A stretch of 64,000 bases of DNA, taken from positions 7,708,588-7,772,587 of the forward strand of contig NZ_CP023747.1 in the NCBI RefSeq assembly GCF_008704995.1. Reading direction: 5' to 3'. The notes below the pieces were generated by a model. The model had not been told where the DNA came from. It saw nothing but the letters and a program-made list of their open reading frames with translations, and made no database searches. The stretch is from Streptomyces nodosus. GTDB lineage: Bacteria > Actinomycetota > Actinomycetes > Streptomycetales > Streptomycetaceae. The translations under genes were made by a program, and so were the position numbers. Shown here in pieces: positions 19,479 through 28,001 of the stretch. How positions within the stretch are numbered: position 1 is the first letter of the stretch; the number at the start of each line of letters is the position of its first letter.

Positions 19479-19656
19479 CGACAGTCACCTTTGAAGCGAC
19501 AGAGCGACGGGACCACCCGCGCCAGATGTCTCCCTTCGCGGCGCGCCGGCTGACTCCGGCGCGCCGCCCCGCACGGCCGATGAACCTCCCACCTGGTCGC
19601 GGGAATGAAACGGTGCCTGCGCCTGTCTGCTTGCCGAACTGGACAAGGGAGGACCC

Positions 19657-20109
19657 ATGGAGATCCGAGAGCTCGGGCACGTCGTGCTCTTCGTCAAGAA
19701 GCTGGACCGTTCTGTGCACTTCTACCGGGACGTGCTTGGCTTCCGAGCCATCGAGTCGCCGAAGCATCTGCGTGGCCTCGTACAGGCGTTCTCGTCGGGG
19801 CGCACCCATCACGAGATGCTGCTCATCGAGGTCGGCGAGAACGCCCCTCACCCCGGTAACGGCCACCGCGCCGGGCTCTACCACATCGGCTTCAAAATCG
19901 GTGACACCGACGAGGAGTTGGCCGCCGCCATCAAGGCACTCGCCGACGCCGGGATCCCGGTGCAGGGCGCGAGCGATCACACCGTCACGCACAGCATCTA
20001 TCTCTATGACCCCGACGGCAACGAGATCGAGCTGTACATCGATGTGCCCGGCACCGACTGGAATGACGCCGACCAGGTCCTTGCGCGGACTCGCCCGCTC
20101 CGTCTGTGA
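19657..20109 (+). CDS. VOC family protein (catechol-2,3-dioxygenase-like fold)
   Basis: This 150-aa protein covers one full VOC module: LGHVVLFVKKLDRSVHFYRDVLGF, GLYHIGFKIG and IYLYDPDGNEIELYID. Likely metal ligands are His8, the His in YHIGF and the Glu in EIELY. GGGAGG precedes ATG 19657. It could be a dioxygenase, glyoxalase or isomerase. Confidence 0.85.
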   Translation: MEIRELGHVVLFVKKLDRSVHFYRDVLGFRAIESPKHLRGLVQAFSSGRTHHEMLLIEVGENAPHPGNGHRAGLYHIGFKIGDTDEELAAAIKALADAGIPVQGASDHTVTHSIYLYDPDGNEIELYIDVPGTDWNDADQVLARTRPLRL

Positions 20110-20275
20110 CGCGTTGTCGGAGGGCGGGTCTGCGCCGCTGTTCTTGCGACATCGCGAACCCGCCGCCGTCCGCCCGCATCACGCCCGCCGGGATGGAATA
20201 AAGCCCGTGCCGCACCGGTCCTGTTCGTCTGTGAGTTTCGTCTGTGAGTTTCGTCGTGCGATGAGGATGAATGCG

Positions 20276-20860
20276 ATGGGCAAAGCGATGGCACGGTCTG
20301 ATGAGGAGTGGGCAGAGGAGGCAGTGGGGTACACGTCGACGCTGTTCTCCGCTGCCTACCGGATGACCCACAACTCCGCGGACGCGGAGGACCTGGTGCA
20401 GGAGACCTTTTTCAGGGCGCACAAGAACTGTGAGAGCTTCCGCGGCACTCACTTGCGGGCTTGGCTCAGCCGCATCCTTACGAACACCTTCATCAACGCC
20501 TACAACGCCCGCAAACTGCGTCCCGAGGTGATGGGCCTGGAGGGGTACGACCGTCCTGCCGACCCGACCGGCATCGGACGTGATCCTGCCGAGGCCGCCC
20601 TCGATCGGCTACCCGACGATGTACTCAGAACGGCCCTGACCTCCCTGCCCGCCCCCTTCCTGCGCACCGTCCTGCTCGCGGACGTCGAAGGCTACTCGTA
20701 CAAGGAGATCGCTCGGATCACCGATGTTCCCATCGGGACCGTGATGAGCCGGCTGAGCCGCGGCCGCCAGGCCCTCCGCACCTATCTCACGGACCACGCC
20801 ACCGAGCCGTCGGCGCCCGATCCGGCCTCCGTGCCCGTCTCGACCGCCACCACCGGCTGA
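20276..20860 (+). CDS. ECF-type RNA polymerase sigma factor
   Basis: This protein of about 194 aa has sigma region 2 (AAYRMTHNSADAEDLVQETFFRAHKN) and region 4 (LADVEGYSYKEIARITDVPIGTVMSRLSRGRQALR), the SigR/SigE-like layout. Four in-frame ATGs lie at 20261, 20267, 20276 and 20288; GAGG at 20263-20266 favours 20276. No anti-sigma gene lies next to it. A 13-bp tandem repeat at 20224-20249 precedes it and may be part of its control region. Confidence 0.85.
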   Translation: MGKAMARSDEEWAEEAVGYTSTLFSAAYRMTHNSADAEDLVQETFFRAHKNCESFRGTHLRAWLSRILTNTFINAYNARKLRPEVMGLEGYDRPADPTGIGRDPAEAALDRLPDDVLRTALTSLPAPFLRTVLLADVEGYSYKEIARITDVPIGTVMSRLSRGRQALRTYLTDHATEPSAPDPASVPVSTATTG

Positions 20861-21101
20861 CAGCTGCGCCGGGACGGGGCGACGCGCTGTCCCGCCCGAT
20901 CCTCCTCTCTCCTGCAGCCGACCCGCCCGGGCAGGGGCGAGGTGGGAATACCGATCCGCTTCTGCCTGTCCACGCGGCACGGGCCTCATCGGAACGCCAC
21001 AGGCAACCCGGCGACCGGCGAGACCTGGCCCCGGACGGTGCGGTCACGAAAGCTTCTGACCGAGCACCGTGCACAACGAGATGAAAGTGGATCCCACCAT
21101 G

Positions 21102-21542
21102 CTGAGTTTCGATATCGCGCAGCGGATCGCGCACACCGTGCTAGAGGAGGGACGACGCCGGGGGACCGCCCCGCTGACCGTCGCCGTGCTGGACGCCGGC
21201 GGGCACCAGGTCGTCCTCTACCGGCAGGACGGCGCCGGGATCGTGCGTCCACAGATCGCCGTGGGCAAGGCATGGGGCTCACTCGGCCTGGGCTTCAGCT
21301 CGCGGGGCATCGCCGAGGCAGCGAAGCGTTTCCCCGGCTTCTTCGACGCGCTCGCGGTCGCCTCTGACGGCCGGATGTTCCCGGCCCCCGGGGGCGTGCT
21401 GCTGCGAGACGGAAGCGGTGTGATCGTCGGCGCCGTGGGCGTCAGCGGCGACAGCTCGGACGTGGACGAGGCGTGCGCCGTCATCGCCGCCCGCGAGGCA
21501 GGGCTCGTCCCGGAACCGGCCGTGCCGACGGCGTCTGCGTGA
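21102..21542 (+). CDS. GlcG/HbpS-like protein
   Basis: This 146-aa protein shows the GlcG/HbpS fold pattern: SFDIAQRIAHTVLEEGRRRG, TVAVLDAGGHQVVLYRQDGA and the late GGVLLRDGSGVIVGAVGVSGDSSDVDEACA. The Streptomyces member HbpS binds haem and works with a two-component system, but no SenS/SenR pair is adjacent and no signal peptide is visible, so a cytoplasmic role is likely. In-frame starts at 21069 and 21081 are possible; family alignment favours 21102. Confidence 0.8.
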   Translation: MSFDIAQRIAHTVLEEGRRRGTAPLTVAVLDAGGHQVVLYRQDGAGIVRPQIAVGKAWGSLGLGFSSRGIAEAAKRFPGFFDALAVASDGRMFPAPGGVLLRDGSGVIVGAVGVSGDSSDVDEACAVIAAREAGLVPEPAVPTASA

Positions 21543-21839
21543 CCCTCGGTGCTGGCGGTACCCGCCAAGAACGGGCCCCGCCAGCACGGCCGTTCCTCAA
21601 GCCGCCCCGCGCCCCTGCCTCTCTGGATTCCGGACATGTGCGCCGGCCGGGAGGCTCAGGCGCCGCTGGTCACATCTCGCACGCCGTGCCGACCACAGTA
21701 CTGTGGCGCCCTCGAAGCGGCTGGGCTCACCGCCGGGGAAGCATCGCATCGTACTAGGCCATCAGCCGGTTCCTGCCTGACCAGCTACTCATACCGCGTA
21801 CGCCGGCACTGCAGCTGCGACAGGGACCTGGCGGCACTT

Positions 21840-21880
21840 CCCCTGTGCGGGGGGGCGAAACGCCCATCCCCGCACAGGGG
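21840..21880. terminator. Bidirectional terminator hairpin
   Basis: The 13-bp arms CCCCTGTGCGGGG (21840-21852) and CCCCGCACAGGGG (21868-21880) pair perfectly, and the inner GGGCG/CGCCC extends the stem. It sits between the convergent GlcG-like and SnoaL-like genes and probably stops transcription from both. Confidence 0.8.
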
Positions 21881-21905
21881 CCGACAGCGCGGTGGGAACG
21901 CCGAG

Positions 21906-22937
21906 TCAGTGCTCGATCGCCCTGCGGGCCATCGTCATGAGGGTCTCGTCGTCCACGAGGGTGCCGTCCCAGACTGCGGTCAGCCGGGTGATCCGGCCCT
22001 GGGCATCGAGTTCGAGGGTGTGAAGACCGCGTGGAACGGGCCCCGCGGCGGCCCACTCGTAGCCGCCGCCGCGGGCGCTGCCCACGACGTGCCGCACCCT
22101 GGTGCCCTTGCCTGTGTAGGGCAGGACGTCGGAGGCGGTGGTGAGGTAGGCGCCGATGCTGCGGGGGCCCAGGATCTGGAGGTGCGCGGTCATGTCCTCG
22201 AATACGGCGTCCGAGGCGAACAGCGCCGCCGCGCGCTCGCCCTCACCCGCCCGCAGGGCTGCCGAGAGTTGCTCGGAGACCTTCCGGATCACCGGCGATG
22301 CGGTCTCGCCGACCGTGGACTCCATCCAGTCCGTCGGGAACTGGTCGGCCGGCAGGCGTTCCGCGTCGAGGTTGTCGGTCCCGAAGTGGCGGCCGTCCCA
22401 GTAGTCGACCCAGCGTGCGATCTTGCCGCGCTGGAAGTTGACGACACCGGCGGCACGCATCTCCGACGGGCCGAACAGCCCCGTCGTGTTGGTGAAGAAC
22501 ACGACGGCGCTGGTGGCGTCCCCCAGGATCCGGACCGGGGAGGACGTGCCGTCCTTCGGCCACCGGGGCATGTACTGGGCGAACAGGTCATGGATGGCCT
22601 GCCAGCCGTAGAAGGGCCAGCCGAGGATCGCGTCGAGATAGTTGGCGTTCTGCTTCGAGAAGAACGTGCTGATGCCCTCGTAGTCCTTGGCGCTCTTGGT
22701 GCGGAAGTACGCGCTGAAGATCCGCGCGGCCTCGTCGGTGGCGTGCGAAGTGTCGATCACGGTGTGGACCCCGGGCACCTGCCGCACGGTGCCGCCGCCC
22801 GCCGGGCCCCGGTCGTCGGCGTGAGCAGCGCCCGCGGGGAGCAGGGCGGCAGCCGCGACCGCGCCGCCGCCGACGGCGACGCCTCTCAGGATCCCGCGCC
22901 GCGAAACAGCGCCCGCCGTCTTGCCTTTGTCATTCAT
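21906..22937 (-). CDS. Tat-exported protein with two SnoaL-like domains
   Basis: This 343-aa protein starts at ATG 22937 with GGAG upstream. It carries a twin-arginine signal (SRRGILRG, then a hydrophobic stretch and AHA), so it is exported folded. Two tandem SnoaL/NTF2-like units follow: the first around AYFRTKSAKDYEGISTFFSKQ to KIARWVDYWDGRHF, the second around ALRAGEGERAAALFASDAVFEDM to RITRLTAVWDGTLV. Export and a tandem NTF2 fold suggest an extracellular cyclase, isomerase or binding protein. Confidence 0.75.
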   Translation of the reverse strand: MNDKGKTAGAVSRRGILRGVAVGGGAVAAAALLPAGAAHADDRGPAGGGTVRQVPGVHTVIDTSHATDEAARIFSAYFRTKSAKDYEGISTFFSKQNANYLDAILGWPFYGWQAIHDLFAQYMPRWPKDGTSSPVRILGDATSAVVFFTNTTGLFGPSEMRAAGVVNFQRGKIARWVDYWDGRHFGTDNLDAERLPADQFPTDWMESTVGETASPVIRKVSEQLSAALRAGEGERAAALFASDAVFEDMTAHLQILGPRSIGAYLTTASDVLPYTGKGTRVRHVVGSARGGGYEWAAAGPVPRGLHTLELDAQGRITRLTAVWDGTLVDDETLMTMARRAIEH

Positions 22938-23115
22938 CTCCGGCTCTTTCTGCTGTGGGTGAGGAGCCGTCGCAGCCGGGATCGAGATCCGTTCAGAAAG
23001 GTTCAACTGTGCGCCTCCTCGGTGGGTGTCCCTCCGACAGGGAGGCGGCGGGACTTATTCCCCGGCGCAGGGCCCGCCGCCGCGGCCGCCTGCCGGCGCT
23101 GTTCGACCTCAGGCA

Positions 23116-23340
23116 CTAGCAGAGGGTGCGCGCCCGGGCGGTGCACTCGGTGCCGCCACCGACCTCCGGGCGGTGGTCCCTGCGCAGGTAGCGGCAGAAC
23201 TCCAGGAACCTGGTGCGGTTATTCTTGGGTTTGACGTGGCCGCAAAGCTAGTCTCGGGCCAGGTCGTAGGCCGCGAACAGGTGCCGGACCCCATGCGGGC
23301 GGGTGTAGGTCGCGCCCGCCACCACGTCACCACCGAGCCG
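23116..23340 (-). pseudogene. IS630 family transposase fragment
   Basis: The minus frame reads VVAGATYTRPHGVRHLFAAYDLARD, then an in-frame TAG, then CGHVKPKNNRTRFLEFCRYLRR. This is the middle of an IS630-type DDE transposase (the GVRHLFAAYDL segment precedes the second catalytic region). Both ends are missing. It abuts the truncated PAS gene and probably disrupted it. Confidence 0.75.
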
Positions 23341-23728
23341 GTGCCTCTGCGGACGATCGGCAGCAGTCGCCGACCCTCATCTCATCATCGAACTCACGAA
23401 CCCGCACACGGTCGGCCACCACCCGGTCCTCGTACGAGGACCGGGTGGTGCGGCCCGTCGTGCGGAAGTCGACCACGGGTTCGCCGGTGTCCAGCACCCG
23501 CTGCATCACGGTCTCCACCTCGGCGCCGTTCACCTCGGGCAGCACCTCGGACGGCCGCCGACCGAGGTGCCTGACCTCGGGCACGCCGTTGATCGTCTCC
23601 AGGGCGGTGTTGACATGCAGATAGCGCAGTTCGCTGTCGAAGGCGGACACTCCGATCGGCGAGTGGCGGGACAACCCGTCCAGGACGGCGTGGGGCACCG
23701 GCGTCCTCAACACCGCGGAAACGTCCAC
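23341..23728 (-). pseudogene. PAS-domain protein, truncated
   Basis: From GTG 23728 the frame gives HAVLDGLSRHSPIGVSAFDSELRY then LHVNTALETINGVPEVRHLGRRPSEVLPEV, a PAS domain of the kind found at the front of Streptomyces SpoIIE-type PP2C phosphatases. The protein then runs into the IS630 fragment, so the phosphatase part is lost. Only about 130 residues remain, probably non-functional. Confidence 0.6.
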
Positions 23729-23847
23729 AGGGACTGTGTTTCTCCTGGTCAACGGCCTGATCGCGGAGAGTGCAGCGGGGGTGCGGTGTGTGGGGGGCCT
23801 GGGCCGGCTTGATCGCGACGCCGACCGGCGCACCTGACTCCGCCGCT

Positions 23848-24558
23848 TCAGGCGTGCTTCGGCGGGCCGCCGAAGCCGACGTCGCGGGCCCGCACCGCGG
23901 CAGCGGTGCGGTCGTGGACCTCCAGCTTGGTGAAGATCCGCGAGACGTAGTTGCGGACGGTCTTCTCGGCCAAGAAGAGCCTGCGCGCGATCTGTTGGTT
24001 TCCCATGCCCCCGGCGAGCAGCTCCAGGATCTCCAGTTCCCGACTGGTCAGATCTGCGAGCTCGGCGCACTCCGGAATGCTCTGCATGGTGTTGAAATAC
24101 CTGCTGAATCTGGCGGCTACCGCGGTACTGAATGCCGCTCCACCTGTGGCCACGATGCGAATGGAGTGGAGCAGTTCCTCGGGTGAACCGATGCGTGTGA
24201 GATAGCCGTTGACGCCGGCGCGTAATGCGGCGATTATCACGTCGTCGTCATCGTTCTGGGACACCACCAGGGTTCTGGGCCGGCGCGCGGTGCGGCCGTA
24301 CGTGGTCTTGATCCGGTGGACGTCCGCGCAGATCGCACGCTTCGAAGGCGGCTCGCCGAGGATGATGACGTGCGGTTGTTCCGCCGCGTCGGCGGAAGAC
24401 CGGGCCTGATCACTGTCGAACGGCTGGTCGACGAGCGTCACTTCGTCGTCCTTGTCGACAATGGCCTCGAGTCCGGCGAGGGCCACCGGATCGTCACCGA
24501 GAATCATCAGGTTGATCTTGCCGTTCGGGTCGCTCGCGGAATCGAATTGCGACGCCAC
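23848..24558 (-). CDS. LuxR-type regulator with degenerate receiver domain
   Basis: This 236-aa protein has a NarL-type HTH at the C-terminus: LTSRELEILELLAGGMGNQQIARRLFLAEKTVRNYVSRIFTKLEV. The N-terminal half has receiver-like topology (NLMILGDDPVALAGLEAIV, ALRAGVNGYLTRIGSPEELLHSI). At the phosphorylation site, however, the sequence is VIILGEPP, with Gly68 where Asp is expected. It should not be activated by normal phosphotransfer. The start is GTG 24558. It is divergent from the histidine kinase gene and may belong to the lasso locus. Confidence 0.8.
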   Translation of the reverse strand: MASQFDSASDPNGKINLMILGDDPVALAGLEAIVDKDDEVTLVDQPFDSDQARSSADAAEQPHVIILGEPPSKRAICADVHRIKTTYGRTARRPRTLVVSQNDDDDVIIAALRAGVNGYLTRIGSPEELLHSIRIVATGGAAFSTAVAARFSRYFNTMQSIPECAELADLTSRELEILELLAGGMGNQQIARRLFLAEKTVRNYVSRIFTKLEVHDRTAAAVRARDVGFGGPPKHA

Positions 24559-24719
24559 TGGGTACGTCTCCTTCGGTGGTCGGCCGTGCGGGATCTCGGC
24601 ACGGTGAAGATGCGCGGGATTCTTTCGGCTCGTTGTCCAGCCATGTGGAGAGGGCGCGGAGAGACAACAGCGGTCGGGCAGACGGCATGGTGTGACGCCT
24701 GCTGAGTATGAGTAGATGG

Positions 24720-24747
24720 TTCATGGGAACACAAGTGCGCCCATGAA
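24720..24747. promoter_or_regulatory. Inverted repeat upstream of the histidine kinase (1)
   Basis: TTCATGGG (24720-24727) and CCCATGAA (24740-24747) form perfect 8-bp arms 12 bp apart. They lie in the 232-bp gap between the LuxR-type gene and the kinase gene, next to a second perfect repeat. Confidence 0.5.
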
Positions 24748-24752
24748 ATTGT

Positions 24753-24771
24753 CCGAATCGCTCCGATTCGG
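24753..24771. promoter_or_regulatory. Inverted repeat upstream of the histidine kinase (2)
   Basis: CCGAATCG (24753-24760) and CGATTCGG (24764-24771) are perfect arms with a 3-bp centre, 19 bp before the kinase ATG. Placement suggests an operator for a dimeric regulator, possibly one of the two LuxR-type proteins. Confidence 0.5.
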
Positions 24772-24790
24772 GCGGTGCTACGTTCGACGC

Positions 24791-25927
24791 ATGATGCGTA
24801 TCCTGGGGCGGCGACCGTTCGTGCTCGATGCGATGGCCGCGCTCGGCTTCGCCCTGCTGCCGCAGTTGGCGCCGGTGCGGACCGCCCTTGCCGGCGGCGG
24901 ATCAGGTGAGGCGGCCGGGTGGCTGCTGTCGCTCGCCGCCGCGCTGCCGCTGGCGGTACGGCGGGTGTGGCCGCTACCGGTCTTTGCGTTCGTCCTGACC
25001 GTGGCGTGCGTCGCGGTGCCGTTCGGACTCGCGGCGACCTCGTTCCCAGCCGCCGCCTACGCGCTGTACGCAGTCGCCGTGAGCCGGCGCCGACCCGGCC
25101 GCGGCGCGGTCGCCGTCGGCGGGGGGTGTGCGGTGGGCGCGGCCCTGCTGACCATGACCGGCGGGCAGCACTACGAGGGCGGGACCGGCACCGTACAGGT
25201 GGTGTTCGGGGTGCTGGCCCTCGGCGCGACCTGGGCGGCGGGCGCGGCCGTGCGGGAGCAGCGGGAGAACGTCCTTCGGGTGATCGAGCAGACCGCCGAG
25301 CGAGCCAAGGTCGAGGAGCGGCTGCGGATCGCCCGGGACATGCACGACGTGGTGACGCACAGCGTCGGCCTGATCGCCGTCAAGGCCGGTATCGCCAACC
25401 ATGTGGTCGACACACGCCCGCAGGAGGCGCGCGAGGCCCTGACGGTGATCGAGGGTGTCAGCCGCAAGGCGCTGCGCGACCTGCGCTCCACGCTCCAGCT
25501 GCTGCGCCAGGACGAGGCGGGCGCTGACGGCCTCAAGCCGCTGCCGGGTCTCGCCGATCTGCCCGCCCTGGTACGCACGGCGGAGGCTGCGGGCGTCCAT
25601 GTGGACCTGGCGTCCCGCTGTGCCGAGCAGCTGCCGGACGCCGTGGTGACCTCGGCGTACCGGATCGTGCAGGAGGCCCTGACCAACGTCGTCAAGCATG
25701 CCGCGCCTACCCGTTGCCGCGTAGAACTGGCCGCGCGGGAGGGCGCGTTGACGATCGAAGTCGCCGATGACGGACCCGTACCCGGCGGTGCGCACCGGCC
25801 GGTGGTGCCCGGCGGCGGGCTCGGCCTGGTCGGGATGCGCGAGCGGGCCGAGGCGCACGGCGGCGCTCTTTCGGCGGGACCGCGGCCGGGCGGCGGCTTC
25901 CGGGTCCTCGCGACGCTGCCCTACTGA
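24791..25927 (+). CDS. Sensor histidine kinase (NarL-type partner)
   Basis: This 378-aa protein has about four to five N-terminal membrane segments, then a HisKA_3 dimerisation domain with RIARDMHDVVTHS (His185 phosphorylated) and an HATPase domain with AYRIVQEALTNVVKHA and GGGLGLVGMRERAEAHGG. The start is ATG 24791 (ATG 24794 is adjacent); no ribosome site is visible, so translation may be leaderless. The response regulator at 34959 is its probable partner, which places the pair at the two edges of the lasso cluster. Confidence 0.88.
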   Translation: MMRILGRRPFVLDAMAALGFALLPQLAPVRTALAGGGSGEAAGWLLSLAAALPLAVRRVWPLPVFAFVLTVACVAVPFGLAATSFPAAAYALYAVAVSRRRPGRGAVAVGGGCAVGAALLTMTGGQHYEGGTGTVQVVFGVLALGATWAAGAAVREQRENVLRVIEQTAERAKVEERLRIARDMHDVVTHSVGLIAVKAGIANHVVDTRPQEAREALTVIEGVSRKALRDLRSTLQLLRQDEAGADGLKPLPGLADLPALVRTAEAAGVHVDLASRCAEQLPDAVVTSAYRIVQEALTNVVKHAAPTRCRVELAAREGALTIEVADDGPVPGGAHRPVVPGGGLGLVGMRERAEAHGGALSAGPRPGGGFRVLATLPY

Positions 25928-26040
25928 CCGGCGTACGGCCGCGGACTCATCCTCAGGTATGGGTCTGTCAGGGTCTGCCCACCCGGCCTTCCCGACCACG
26001 GTCCGATGTGCGCACGGGGGGCCGCGGGAATGCTGGCTGT

Positions 26041-26943
26041 GTGATCGACCTTCAGAACTTGACCAAGCGGTACGGGGAGCGGACCGTCGTCGACGGCCTG
26101 ACGTTCACGGTGCGACCGGGCGCCGTCACCGGGTTCCTGGGGCCCAACGGGGCCGGCAAGTCCACCACGATGCGGATGATGCTCGGCCTCACCCGGCCCG
26201 ACGAGGGGATGACGCGGTTCGACGGGCGCGCCTACCCGGAACTGCGCCGTCCGGCCCGGCACGTGGGCGCACTCCTGGAGACCGCGATCCCGCACCGCAG
26301 CCTGACCGCCGCCGACCATCTGCGCTGGATGGCCCAGTGCAACCGGATCCCGCGGCAGCGGGTCGGCGAGGTCCTGGACCTGGTCGGCCTCGCGGGGGCC
26401 GCGCGGCGGCGGGTCGGCACGTACTCTCTCGGCATGGGGCAGCGGCTCGGCCTGGCCGCCGCTCTGCTCGGCGACCCGCCGGTGCTGGTCCTCGACGAAC
26501 CGGTCAACGGCCTGGACGCGGAGGGTATCCGGTGGCTGCGCGAGCTGCTGCGGGCCAAGGCCGCCGAGGGCCGCACCGTCCTCGTCTCCAGCCATCTGAT
26601 GACCGAGATGTCGCTGGTCGCGGACCATCTCGTGGTCATCGACCGGGGGCGGCTGCTCGCTGATACCGGCATGGACGAGTTCATCCGGCTCCACGGGCGG
26701 ATGTATGTACGCGTACGGACCCTCGAACCCGGGGCGCTGGTCCCGGAGCTGGAGCGGCACGGCGCCCGTGTGGTGCGCGCCGTCGACGGGAGTCTGGAGG
26801 TCGACGGTCTTGCCGCCGCCGAGGTGAGCCGGATCGCTACGGCGGGCGGCCGCACCCTCGACGAACTGAGCACGCACACCGGCTCGTTGGAGGACACGTT
26901 CCTCGCGCTGGTCGGCAAGGAGAACGGGGGCCACCGTGTCTGA
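26041..26943 (+). CDS. ABC transporter ATP-binding protein
   Basis: This 300-aa ATPase has Walker A GPNGAGKST, signature YSLGMGQRLGLA, Walker B VLVLDEPVNGLD and the switch His in SSHLMTEM. It is of the drug/bacitracin-resistance (BcrA-like) type and pairs with the permease that begins 8 bp before its end. Its position before the precursor gene suggests export of, or immunity to, the lasso peptide. The start is GTG 26041. Confidence 0.88.
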   Translation: MIDLQNLTKRYGERTVVDGLTFTVRPGAVTGFLGPNGAGKSTTMRMMLGLTRPDEGMTRFDGRAYPELRRPARHVGALLETAIPHRSLTAADHLRWMAQCNRIPRQRVGEVLDLVGLAGAARRRVGTYSLGMGQRLGLAAALLGDPPVLVLDEPVNGLDAEGIRWLRELLRAKAAEGRTVLVSSHLMTEMSLVADHLVVIDRGRLLADTGMDEFIRLHGRMYVRVRTLEPGALVPELERHGARVVRAVDGSLEVDGLAAAEVSRIATAGGRTLDELSTHTGSLEDTFLALVGKENGGHRV

Positions 26944-27688
26944 GACGCTCGCGGCCGTCCGGGCCGAGTTCACCAAGGTGCGCGGGATTCGCAGCACCTT
27001 CCTCGCACTGCTGCTGTTCGTGCCGCTCAGCCTGGGGGTGGCCGCTCTCGACGGGTGGTCCGCGAAGTCGGCGATCGAGTCGGACAGCGGCATGCTGCGC
27101 GACGGCTTCACCGCCCAACAGGCCGGTCTGGACGGCATCCTGTACGGGCAGCTCGCACTGATCGTGTTCGGAGTCCTCGTCGTGAGCACCGAGTACGGCT
27201 CCGGGATGATGCGCGCCTCGCTGCTCGCCGTGCCTCTGCGCGGGCGGCTGTACGCGGCGAAGCTGACCGTCACCGCGGCCGCCGCGCTGCTGGTCGCGGT
27301 GCCGGTCACCGTGGCCGGATACCTCGTCACCCAGGCCGCGCTCGGCCCGCACGGAGCCTCCCTCACCGACCCGGGGGTGCCCGGGGCGCTGGCCGGGGCG
27401 GTGCTCTATCTGACACTGATGAGCCTGTTCGCGGCCGGCATCGCGACGGCCGCGCGCAGCGCCGTCGTGCCGCTGGCGGTGCTGCTGCCGATGGTGCTGG
27501 CCGGCTCCCAGATCCTGTCGGTCATCGGCGCCACCAAGGCGGTCGTGCGGTACTTCCCCGACCGGGCCGGCAGCGAGCTGCTCACCGTCGGCACACACGA
27601 CGCGGTCCGCGGCTGTGTGGTGCTCCTGGTGTGGACCGTGGCGGCGGTCGCGTTCGGCTGGGTGCGGCACCGGCGGTGGGACGCGTGA
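26936..27688 (+). CDS. ABC transporter permease (ABC-2 type)
   Basis: This 250-aa membrane protein has six predicted membrane segments and opens with AVRAEFTKVRGIRSTFLALLLFVPLSLG, the usual N-terminus of BcrB/ABC-2 permeases in Streptomyces. STEYGSGMMRASLLAVPLRGRLYAAKL is a family-typical cytoplasmic loop. It overlaps the ATPase gene by 8 bp. Confidence 0.85.
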   Translation: MSETLAAVRAEFTKVRGIRSTFLALLLFVPLSLGVAALDGWSAKSAIESDSGMLRDGFTAQQAGLDGILYGQLALIVFGVLVVSTEYGSGMMRASLLAVPLRGRLYAAKLTVTAAAALLVAVPVTVAGYLVTQAALGPHGASLTDPGVPGALAGAVLYLTLMSLFAAGIATAARSAVVPLAVLLPMVLAGSQILSVIGATKAVVRYFPDRAGSELLTVGTHDAVRGCVVLLVWTVAAVAFGWVRHRRWDA

Positions 27689-27761
27689 CGGGACACGGCA
27701 AGGGCCGCTGACCCATGCCGGTAGGACATGCGACGCCATAGTTTCCCTCACGTCGGGACGC

Positions 27762-27780
27762 GGGCCGAAAAGGTCGGCCC
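27762..27780 (+). promoter_or_regulatory. Stem-loop in the leader of the precursor gene
   Basis: GGGCCGA (27762-27768) and TCGGCCC (27774-27780) form a 7-bp perfect stem with loop AAAGG, 30 bp before the precursor ATG. It may stabilise the short mRNA or act as an operator. The promoter itself is expected at about 27700-27760. Confidence 0.4.
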
Positions 27781-27810
27781 TCTCCGCCCGGCTCAATTGG
27801 GAGGGACACC

Positions 27811-27942
27811 ATGTCGGTTGAGATCTACGAGCCCCCGATGCTCCAGGAGATCGGCGACTTCGACGAGCTGACCAAGTGCCTCGGCGTCGGAAGCTGCAAC
27901 GACTTCGCCGGCTGCGGCTACGCGATCGTCTGCTTCTGGTGA
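27811..27942 (+). CDS. mslA: Lasso peptide precursor, siamycin I / MS-271 type
   Basis: This 43-aa peptide has a 22-aa leader and a 21-aa core. The leader shows the recognition pattern Y6-x2-P9-x-L11-x3-G15 and the conserved Thr at -2 (ELTK before the core). The core begins CLGVGSCND and ends GYAIVCFW, which I recognise as siamycin I (identical to MS-271 and NP-06). Val4 distinguishes it from siamycin II and RP 71955, which have Ile4. By analogy the ring joins Cys1 to Asp9, disulfides are Cys1-Cys13 and Cys7-Cys19, and Trp21 can be D-configured. A strong GGGAGGG precedes the ATG. Confidence 0.95.
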   Translation: MSVEIYEPPMLQEIGDFDELTKCLGVGSCNDFAGCGYAIVCFW

Positions 27943-27947
27943 TCAGC

Positions 27948-27983
27948 CGGTGCCGGTGCGTCCGCCCGGACGCACCGGCACCG
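27948..27983 (+). terminator. Perfect 17-bp hairpin between precursor and cyclase genes
   Basis: CGGTGCCGGTGCGTCCG (27948-27964) pairs without mismatch with its reverse complement at 27967-27983, leaving a 2-base centre. It begins 5 bp after the precursor stop and ends 18 bp before the cyclase ATG. No U-tract follows. It probably acts as a partial terminator or 3' mRNA stabiliser, giving much more precursor than enzyme transcript. Confidence 0.8.
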
Positions 27984-28001
27984 CCCGGGGAACGAGGCGA
28001 C

